This document shows positions 20,800 to 25,000 of a DNA stretch of 25,000 nucleotides, in pieces. The notes beneath the pieces were generated by a model, which was given only the letters and a program-made list of their open reading frames with translations, made no database searches and was not told the origin of the DNA. The stretch comes from Symbiodinium natans (Eukaryota > Sar > Dinophyceae > Suessiales > Symbiodiniaceae): contig CAJNDS010000417.1 of NCBI GenBank assembly GCA_905221605.1, forward strand, positions 80,001 through 105,000, written 5' to 3'. Every line of letters starts with the position of its first letter. The first letter of the stretch is position 1. Both the position numbers and the translations under genes were made by a program.

Positions 20800-20811
20800 G
20801 TGGCCTTGGGG

Positions 20812-20975
20812 ATTGATAGGGGTTATAGGGTTATAGGATTATAGGGATAGGGTTATAGGGTTATAGGGTTATAGGGTTACAGGGTTACAGGGTTATAGGG
20901 TCATAGGGTTATAGGGTTGTAGGGTTGTAGGGCTATAGGGTTATAGGGTTATAGGGTTAAGACTGATAGGGTGCT
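20812..20975. repeat. TTATAGGG array
   Basis: About nineteen units of GGGTTATA with TTACAGGG and TTGTAGGG variants: a further 8-bp telomere-like variant. Confidence 0.97.
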
Positions 20976-21071
20976 AGGGTGATAGGGTTTATGGGTTGAT
21001 GGGTCTGGGTTCGAAAGCATTTGTGCTTTAGGGAGAAAGCGTGTGGGATGCCATAGGGGCAACGTCCTAAG

Positions 21072-21139
21072 TCCAACTCGCTGTCACCTCGGGTAGGCCC
21101 AGTGGCCGTAGAGCCAACTCATATGCGGCCCAATGCCCG
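21072..21139 (+). CDS. Candidate exon
   Basis: Acceptor CTAAG ends at 21071, donor GTGACC at 21140. Reads QLAVTSGRPSGRRANSYAAQ and then CP, phase 1 to 0. Confidence 0.4.
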
Positions 21140-21212
21140 GTGACCAGAACGTAACGTCAGGGATAGGTATTTCATAAGAAGACAACTCTTTTCTCCTGAT
21201 GATGATTTTTTC

Positions 21213-21214
21213 GC

Positions 21215-21254
<40 letters not shown>
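21213..21254. repeat. GAT microsatellite
   Basis: About fourteen GAT units just upstream of the acidic exon, in its frame; in-frame TGA codons at 21198-21204 bound the open stretch. Confidence 0.95.
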
Positions 21255-21259
21255 GCGAG

Positions 21260-21388
21260 GACGATGGCGATGGCGATGACGATGTTTTTGTATCATTTTC
21301 CATATGCTTAGACGATGACTATGAGTCTTATGAGTCCTTTTCACAGCCGAAGCGACGAAACAGAGAGCAGGAGTGCCAGCATCGAATC
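21260..21388 (+). CDS. Acidic candidate exon with telomere-repeat donor
   Basis: Acceptor GCGAG ends at 21259, donor GTTTAGGG at 21389. Forty-three codons, phase 0 to 0: starts DDGDGDDDVFVSF, continues CLDDDYESYESFSQPKRRNR. An acidic stretch followed by a basic one. The opposite-strand poly-His ORF is a shadow. Confidence 0.55.
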
Positions 21389-21500
21389 GTTTAGGGTTTA
21401 GGGCTGGGCGGGTGGGGGGGGGGGGGTAGGTTTGGGGTTTAGGGTTTAGGGTTTAGGCTTTAGGGTTTAGGTTTAGGGAGGGGGGGGGGGGGGGGGGGGG
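21389..21500. repeat. TTTAGGG units with two poly-G runs
   Basis: Telomere-like units interrupted by G runs at 21412-21426 and 21478-21500. Confidence 0.9.
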
Positions 21501-21521
21501 TCACCCAAACCTGACATGAAG

Positions 21522-21695
21522 CAAGTGTTCCAGCTGGCGTTTGGGGTTTAGGGCTAAAGCTCCATTTCGGAAAGCTAGAAAGAAAGGAGGCCCAAGATCC
21601 TTTTGGTAAAGTCTGGAGAAGCAGAAGCCTACCCTCTGAGCAAATGATCACTAGATTCGCAGCCCCCAGACCCCCAGACCCCCAGACCCCCAGAG
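21522..21695 (+). CDS. Coding stretch, splicing unresolved
   Basis: Acceptor TGAAG ends at 21521. One frame is open without a break to a GT at 21606 (RLGFRAKAPFRKARKKGGPR). Another from 21560 runs to the array donor at 21696 (LHFGKLERKEAQDPFGKVWR, later a Pro-rich CCCCCAGA repeat, 21663-21695). Confidence 0.4.
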
Positions 21696-21829
21696 GTTCA
21701 GGGTTCAGGGTTCAGGGTTCAGGGTTCAGGGTTCAGGGTTTAAGGTTTAGGGTTTAGGGTTTAGGGTTTAGGGTTTAGGGTTTAGGGTTTAGGGTTTAGG
21801 GTTTAGGGTTTAGGGTTTAGGGTTTAGGG
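21696..21829. repeat. TTCAGGG then TTTAGGG array
   Basis: Six TTCAGGG units followed by about twelve TTTAGGG units: an abrupt switch between two homogenised variants. Confidence 0.98.
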
Positions 21830-21897
21830 TTGTAACACCTAACTACCTCAGGAACTCAGGCATTGTTGTAGGCTGTGGTTTCCAGAGCCCCTCCACA

Positions 21898-21925
21898 GGG
21901 TTCTTAGAGAGCCTACTAAGAACCC
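21898..21925. repeat. Hairpin GGGTTCTTAG...CTAAGAACCC (family B remnant)
   Basis: Perfect 10-bp arms, 8-nt loop; the arms equal the terminal repeats of the palindromic intron at 14571. Confidence 0.8.
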
Positions 21926-21948
21926 AAGCTTTGTTGCAGGTTGTGGTT

Positions 21949-22050
21949 CTAAACCCTAAACCCTACACCCTAAACCCTAAACCCTAAACACTAAACCCTA
22001 AACCCTAAACCCTAAACACTAAACCCTAAACCCTAAACCCTAAACCCTAA
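21949..22050. repeat. CCCTAAA array between duplicated flanks
   Basis: CCCTAAA with CACTAAA units. CCCCTCCACAGG.TTC.TAGAGA occurs on both sides (21889 and 22051). Confidence 0.95.
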
Positions 22051-22061
22051 CCCCTCCACAG

Positions 22062-22163
22062 GATTCGTAGAGACTACCGGGGGGAGCCCGGAGGGTCTCC
22101 CAGCGCGCCCCGAGGAAGACCCGCGACAACGGAACCTGGGGTCTCCAACGGCGGAAGACGCAG
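22062..22163 (+). CDS. Candidate exon, two frames open
   Basis: Acceptor CCACAG ends at 22061, donors GT at 22164 or GTTTAGGG at 22176. Reads FVETTGGSPEGLPARPEEDP and then RQRNLGSPTAEDA; a second frame (IRRDYRGEPGG...) is open. Confidence 0.5.
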
Positions 22164-22251
22164 GTCATGTTGAGAGTTTAGGGCCCGGATAGGGTTTTAG
22201 GGTTTAGGGTTTAGGGTTTAGGGCTTCAGGGAATTCGGGTTTAGGGCTTAG

Positions 22252-22286
22252 AGTGCATGCGAGACTGGGATCCCTGGCCGCCTTCG
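22252..22286 (+). CDS. Candidate short exon
   Basis: Acceptor CTTAG ends at 22251, donor GTATGAG at 22287. Reads CMRDWDPWPPS, phase 1 to 0. Confidence 0.45.
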
Positions 22287-22341
22287 GTATGAGACGTGTA
22301 GATGCACCCAAAGTCCAAATTCTGCATGCAAATCTACATAG

Positions 22342-22363
22342 AAAACAAGGGAAACAATCAAAC
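22342..22363 (+). CDS. Candidate micro-exon
   Basis: Acceptor CATAG ends at 22341, consensus donor GTATGT at 22364. Reads KTRETIK, phase 0 to 1. Confidence 0.4.
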
Positions 22364-22419
22364 GTATGTATGGTTATGGAATAACACGTAGCGCAAAGTA
22401 ATGCAATGAAATGTTGTGT

Positions 22420-22475
22420 GTATATATATATATATATATATTTATATAGTATTTATTTATTTATTTATTTAGTTC
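22420..22475. repeat. TA/TTTA microsatellite
   Basis: Alternating TA followed by TTTA units in an intron. Confidence 0.95.
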
Positions 22476-22548
22476 TTTATTTGTGTATTTTATGGCGTGC
22501 GACTTGGCCCCCATTGGGGCCCTTGGCGCGAACCGTGCGACGTCCTAG

Positions 22549-22588
22549 ACTCCTGTCCCACGAAAGAGACTGCGAAAGTTCCGTGGCA
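22549..22588 (+). CDS. Candidate exon
   Basis: Acceptor CCTAG ends at 22548, donor GTAAGA at 22589. Reads SCPTKETAKVPW, phase 1 to 2. Confidence 0.45.
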
Positions 22589-22631
22589 GTAAGACACAAC
22601 CCTAAACCCTAAACCCTAAACTTCCACGGAG

Positions 22632-22684
22632 AAGCCGAGTCTGGCAAGAGCTTTGGGCTTTTGCGGGCGCTGGCCCTCAGGGAA
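22632..22684 (+). CDS. Candidate exon, frame uncertain
   Basis: Acceptor CGGAG ends at 22631, donor GTGAAA at 22685. SRVWQELWAFAGAGPQG is in phase; AESGKSFGLLRALALRE, superficially P-loop-like, is open in another frame but not in phase. Confidence 0.4.
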
Positions 22685-22816
22685 GTGAAACCGAAGCCCT
22701 AAGAAGAGGGTGCTTCGAGGCTTTGGGGAGGGGGGGAGGGGGGGGGGTGTGTTGAGGGTTTAGGGTTTAGGGTTTAGGATTTAGGGGTTCACCCAACAAG
22801 CAACCCTTGTGCACAG

Positions 22817-22872
22817 GCCATGGAGGACTACCTGAACCAGTCCTTTCACGAGGAGAGACTCTTGGGGCCAAG
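22817..22872 (+). CDS. Candidate exon
   Basis: Acceptor GCACAG ends at 22816, donor GTTTTTTG at 22873. Reads AMEDYLNQSFHEERLLGP, phase 0 to 2. Confidence 0.55.
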
Positions 22873-22877
22873 GTTTT

Positions 22878-22942
22878 TTGAGGGTTTAGGGTTTAGGGTT
22901 TAGGGTATAGGGTATAGGGTTTAGGGTTTAGGGTTTATTGGG
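22878..22942. repeat. TTTAGGG/TATAGGG array
   Basis: TTTAGGG units with two TATAGGG units in the middle; a similar short array lies at 22750-22790. Confidence 0.9.
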
Positions 22943-22983
22943 GATTTTCGGCGGGCAGTTTTCTACTTCTAAAACAGGCACAG

Positions 22984-23040
22984 TTGTTTCAAGTCGAAGC
23001 TCCACGATATCGAGCTAGATGTTGCAAGTGCGCTTGCGGG
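22984..23040 (+). CDS. Candidate exon
   Basis: Acceptor GCACAG ends at 22983, donor GTTTGGGG at 23041. Reads CFKSKLHDIELDVASALA, phase 2 to 2; an alternative frame reads LFQVEAPRYRARCCKCACG. Confidence 0.5.
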
Positions 23041-23067
23041 GTTTGGGGTTTAGGTTTTGGGGCCCAG

Positions 23068-23132
23068 GCACGTCAGAGAGCCCTGGCGCAAGAAGGTTTG
23101 GGGCGCAGAGGAGGAGGGGAGGCGGGAGGACG
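23068..23132 (+). CDS. Candidate exon with telomere-repeat donor
   Basis: Acceptor GCCCAG ends at 23067, donor GTTTAGGG at 23133. Reads HVREPWRKKVWGAEEEGRRE and then Asp, phase 2 to 1. The 27-nt gap before it is itself TTTAGG-like. Confidence 0.5.
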
Positions 23133-23186
23133 GTTTAGGGTTTAGGGCTTAGGGTTTAGGGTTTAGGGTTCAGGGTTTAGGGTGGG
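23133..23186. repeat. TTTAGGG array
   Basis: Seven units with CTTAGGG and TTCAGGG variants, starting at the donor. Confidence 0.95.
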
Positions 23187-23202
23187 GGCGTGGGCATGCC
23201 AG

Positions 23203-23302
23203 GATCAAGTCTGGAGACTGGAGAACCCTAAGCCGGCTCGTCTGGGTCGTTACACACAGTTTATCTTCGTACACTGTCGTGTTTTCGACTTCTTCTGGCT
23301 AT
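23203..23302 (+). CDS. Candidate exon with a hydrophobic 3' end
   Basis: Acceptor TGCCAG ends at 23202, donor GTTTTC at 23303. Reads DQVWRLENPKPARLGRYTQF and then IFVHCRVFDFFWL. Phase with the preceding exon not resolved. Confidence 0.45.
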
Positions 23303-23308
23303 GTTTTC

Positions 23309-23365
23309 TGGGGAATTATTTGTTTTTTTTGTTTATATATAAACCCCAGAGGATACTAAAGATAG
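23309..23365 (+). mobile_element. Introner-like element, family J copy 1
   Basis: TGGGGAATTATTTG..TTTTGTTTATAT..AAACCC.AGAGGA matches 24151-24203 in the same orientation; both start within a few tens of bases of an inferred donor. Confidence 0.65.
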
Positions 23366-23386
23366 GATGTTTATTGAGGTTCTAAG

Positions 23387-23429
23387 GGGAGTATTGCTGG
23401 GAGACCTGGCTTAAATCAATGCCAAGCAC
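23387..23429 (+). CDS. Candidate exon
   Basis: Acceptor CTAAG ends at 23386. Reads EYCWETWLKSMPS, phase 1 in. A GA donor at 23430 (GATCCGGACCC) resembles the GATCCCGAACCC at 2683. Confidence 0.4.
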
Positions 23430-23496
23430 GATCCGGACCCGAAACTCTACACCCCAAATCCTAAACCCTAAACCCAACAGACCCTAAACCCAACAG

Positions 23497-23680
23497 CAAG
23501 GAGTGTGCCCCGGAAACTGCAATCTCATCAAACCCACTGTAGCATCCAAAGCCCTGCACCATGAATTTGCAGGTGCGCAACCCCAAGCCATGCCCAAACC
23601 ATCAGGGCCCAGGCCCAAAAACCGTCTGAGTGCGAGCGATGAAACCCTAAAGTCTCAGTTCGTGCCGCGAGATCGGCTAG
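23497..23680 (+). CDS. Long open stretch, candidate exon
   Basis: Acceptor AACAG ends at 23496, donor GTTGGC at 23681. Sixty-one codons open: QGVCPGNCNLIKPTVASKAL near the start, NRLSASDETLKSQFVPRDRL at the end. Internal introns are possible. Confidence 0.5.
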
Positions 23681-23787
23681 GTTGGCTGTTGGGATGTTTT
23701 ATACGTTCCTTATTTAGGCTTATAAGGGGCCCAATATATTATATCAAAAATCTTCAAACCCTAAACCCTAAAGCGCGTTGTTCAAAG

Positions 23788-23891
23788 GCCAACCCAGTCG
23801 TTTCTTGAAGGAGCCCATGGCAGGAAGCCAGAACGGGCCACCAGTCACACCGGATAACATCGCAGTGACCCTGGGCCTTTACTCCTTATAG
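23788..23891 (+). CDS. Candidate exon ending in a possible stop codon
   Basis: Acceptor CAAAG ends at 23787, phase matches 23680. Reads QPSRFLKEPMAGSQNGPPVT and on to LGLYSL, then TAG at 23889-23891 just before TTTAGGG units. It could be a C-terminus, or an earlier GT (23859) may be used. Confidence 0.4.
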
Positions 23892-23932
23892 GGTTTAGGG
23901 TTTAGGGTTGAGGGTTTAGGGTTTAGGGTTTC
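23885..23932. repeat. TTTAGGG array
   Basis: Five to six units with one TTGAGGG. Confidence 0.9.
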
Positions 23933-23954
23933 GGGTCGCGCAGTGGTGCCCTTT

Positions 23955-24066
23955 GTCCTTTTTTTTTGGTTCTGGGTTCTTCTTATACAGTAACCAATGA
24001 AAAAAGATCCCTTTACCCTTTTGTTTGGTTCTGGGTTCCCTTCTGCAGCAGCCAGTCAAAAAAAGT
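23955..24066. repeat. Tandem duplication of an acceptor region
   Basis: Two copies of CCTTTT..TTTGGTTCTGGGTTC.TTCT..CAG.AACCA..AAAAAA, each ending with a pyrimidine tract and CAG. Confidence 0.75.
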
Positions 24067-24128
24067 GTACCCGCACTACAAAGTGGTTACTGGGCTACGA
24101 AGACTCTAAAGCTGGGTTTGTCTTCAGG
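24049..24128 (+). CDS. Candidate exon
   Basis: Acceptor CTGCAG ends at 24048, donor GTATATATG at 24129. ASQKKCTRTTKWLLGYEDSK and QPVKKSVPALQSGYWATKTL are both open; the second joins the next exon in phase. Confidence 0.5.
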
Positions 24129-24150
24129 GTATATATGTACTATATCCCCC

Positions 24151-24203
24151 TGGGGAATTATTTGTAATTTTGTTTATATGAAACCCAAGAGGAAATTAAC
24201 ATA
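24151..24203 (+). mobile_element. Introner-like element, family J copy 2
   Basis: Matches 23309-23365. Confidence 0.65.
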
Positions 24204-24223
24204 GCTTTTCTTGAAGGTTACAG

Positions 24224-24256
24224 GGCTCTACGCTACACTGGCTGGGGGCAGCCTGA
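24224..24256 (+). CDS. Candidate short exon
   Basis: Acceptor TACAG ends at 24223, donor GTCCCTAAAC at 24257, running into CCCTAAA units (24262-24330). Reads ALRYTGWGQP. Confidence 0.4.
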   Translation, partial: GSTLHWLGAA

Positions 24257-24366
24257 GTCCCTAAACCCTAGACCCTGCACCCTAAACCCTAAACCCTAAG
24301 CCCTAAGCCCCAAGCCCTAAACCCTACCCCCTAAACCCAAAACCAAAACGTACTTGTTTTTTCGAG

Positions 24367-24501
24367 GGGGATGGGGCTGCTTCTGGCATGTACCTTGGAC
24401 CTACACGTAGGCTCGTGATGTGGTCCATCCTGCGAATGGCGGGCGACGTATTTGTCGGCTCCCTGTTAACTACGGCCTGCCGTATTTGGGGGCTTCCGAA
24501 A
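24367..24501 (+). CDS. Long candidate exon
   Basis: Acceptor TCGAG ends at 24366. Forty-five codons, phase 0 to 0: GDGAASGMYLGPTRRLVMWS, later GSLLTTACRIWGLPK. The donor GTAGGGGT at 24502 is the first base of introner E. Confidence 0.6.
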
Positions 24502-24575
24502 GTAGGGGTACCTTATTGGGGGTCCTTATGAAAAAGCGAATCCCATTATTTGGGGGTCTACTCTGGGGGTCCCTT
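24502..24575 (+). mobile_element. Introner-like element, family E copy 2
   Basis: Shares AGGGGTACCTT.TTGGGG and TATTTG.GGGGTC with 10441-10512 and begins at the inferred donor. Confidence 0.55.
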
Positions 24576-24696
24576 GTTTTCGTAAACCTCCCCATAGTTT
24601 GGAGGAATTGAGCCTAATCAAGGTTATTTAGGGGTAGGGAAACCCATGAGAACCCTAAACCCTAAACACATGAGATGTGAAGAGAGCGAGATTCAG

Positions 24697-24785
24697 GAAT
24701 CTCCGCGTGCAGCGGGGGCCAGACTGGCAGCGGGGAGAAGAGGACCACATGAAAATGAGTTTCGCTGTTTGTGTGAATTGCACCT
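24697..24785 (+). CDS. Candidate exon
   Basis: Acceptor TTCAG ends at 24696, donor GTGACTTG at 24786. Twenty-nine codons with RLAAGRRGPHENEFRCLCEL, phase 0 to 2. Confidence 0.5.
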
Positions 24786-24866
24786 GTGACTTGAGGTGAT
24801 AGGCCCTATAAAACCCGAGAAGGATCCAGGTACCTATATAGCATATACTTGGGCCCTACCCTACAG

Positions 24867-24920
24867 CTACTACATTTCGGGCCTGAGAAGAGACAACATA
24901 TGCACATGGGGATCCTGAAG
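24867..24920 (+). CDS. Candidate exon
   Basis: Acceptor CTACAG ends at 24866, consensus donor GTAAGC at 24921. Reads LLHFGPEKRQHMHMGILK, phase 0 to 0; the start phase does not match 24785. Confidence 0.55.
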
Positions 24921-24956
24921 GTAAGCCCTTAGCCTCAAGTGCACGTGAGGAAGCAG

Positions 24957-25000
24957 AGGTGCGATTATCAACGTTATGCAGGGAATGGTGGGGTCCGTGG
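24957..25000 (+). CDS. Possible exon, cut by the window end
   Basis: Acceptor AGCAG ends at 24956; RCDYQRYAGNGGVR is in phase with the previous exon, but all three frames are open. Confidence 0.3.

Larger units (their letters stand above)
1..25000 (+). other. Interior of an intron-dense gene (or genes), unknown protein, partial at both ends
   Basis: No frame gives a long ORF. Reading the + strand with AG acceptors and GT donors yields roughly a hundred short open segments whose phases join over long runs, for example 3730-3800, 3918-3983, 4017-4036, 4152-4245, 4422-4585, 4711-4756 and 4828-4975. Everything between them is telomere-like repeat, palindromic element or low-complexity DNA, as expected of introns. 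The product is not recognised; there is a WW-type motif at 11101-11180. Whether this is one giant gene or several is not visible. In sequence this rich in G+C many short segments are open by chance, so single exons are hypotheses; the phase-consistent chain is the main support. Transcript reads would settle it. Confidence 0.55.

Noticed and set aside
21084-21344. Poly-His minus-strand ORF
   Set aside because: It is the reverse reading of the GAT microsatellite; the plus-strand acidic exon fits the flanking phases.
22632-22684. P-loop (ESGKS) reading
   Set aside because: It lies in a frame that does not join the neighbouring exons and lacks the full GxxxxGK[ST] pattern.
23182-23385. 67-residue ORF as an intact membrane protein
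   Set aside because: Its second half runs into introner family J, which is repeated at 24151, so the ORF crosses an inferred donor at 23303.
1-25000. Chromosome end
   Set aside because: The arrays are short, on both strands and separated by unique sequence; none runs off the window in the orientation of a terminal telomere. A subtelomeric position cannot be excluded.
1-25000. CRISPR array or other prokaryotic system
   Set aside because: The repeats are contiguous telomere-like tandems with no regular spacers, and no prokaryotic genes are present.

Overview
This window looks like nuclear DNA of a eukaryotic microbe, most likely a dinoflagellate or close alveolate relative. That is an inference from three things: (1) plant/alveolate-type telomeric units (TTTAGGG/CCCTAAA) scattered through the whole 25 kb on both strands; (2) very many short putative exons joined through GT-AG and apparently also GC-AG and GA-AG introns; (3) balanced base composition with no bacterial gene structure. 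A chromerid or another protist with TTTAGGG telomeres is possible. No conventional long ORF, rRNA, tRNA, CRISPR array or transposase gene was recognised.

The main reading offered here is that the window is the interior of one (or a few adjacent) intron-dense gene(s) on the + strand. When splice sites are used instead of long ORFs, short open segments of 20-180 nt appear between the repeat arrays. Many chain in compatible reading phase. The best stretches are about 350-1640, 2000-5720, 14180-14770, 17.2-18.8 kb and 20.4-21.4 kb. The encoded protein is not recognised. The only domain-like signals are a WW-domain C-terminal half (11101-11180), a WW-like N-terminal half (4152-4245), a Cys cluster (14665-14768) and an acidic tract (21260-21388). 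Several segments are open in more than one frame, so individual frames and boundaries are tentative. No start codon or gene end is certain; one possible stop is at 23889-23891.

The introns hold two kinds of filler. First come telomere-like tandem arrays, from one or two units up to about 260 bp. They often begin exactly at the splice donor, so that the donor is the repeat itself (GTTTAGGG), or run into the acceptor (CCCTAAACCCAG). Different arrays have amplified different variants (TTTAGGGG, TTTTAGGG, TTTTTAGGG, TTTGAGGG, TTCAGGG, TTATAGGG, GGGCTTTA, CCACCTAAA). Second come about ten families of 50-150 bp, mostly palindromic elements whose ends lie at or near the inferred intron ends, some present as two or three diverged copies. 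These resemble introners (intron-generating MITE-like elements). AT, GA and GAT microsatellites and poly-C/G runs lie in other introns.

Layout: 1-2 kb, exons with C-rich and G-rich arrays and the first copies of introner families A and F; 2-6 kb, the most convincing exon chain; 6-9 kb, exons with a TTTTTAGGG array, a GA microsatellite and the second copy of family A; 9-14 kb, dense arrays including the longest (11643-11904) and a 9-mer CCACCTAAA array; 14-16 kb, exons plus the model palindromic intron 14571-14664; 15.9-17 kb, a block of large duplicated arrays; 17-19 kb, exons and palindromic introns; 19.1-19.9 kb, mostly degenerate repeat with no convincing exon; 20-25 kb, further exons, the acidic exon and late copies of introner families.
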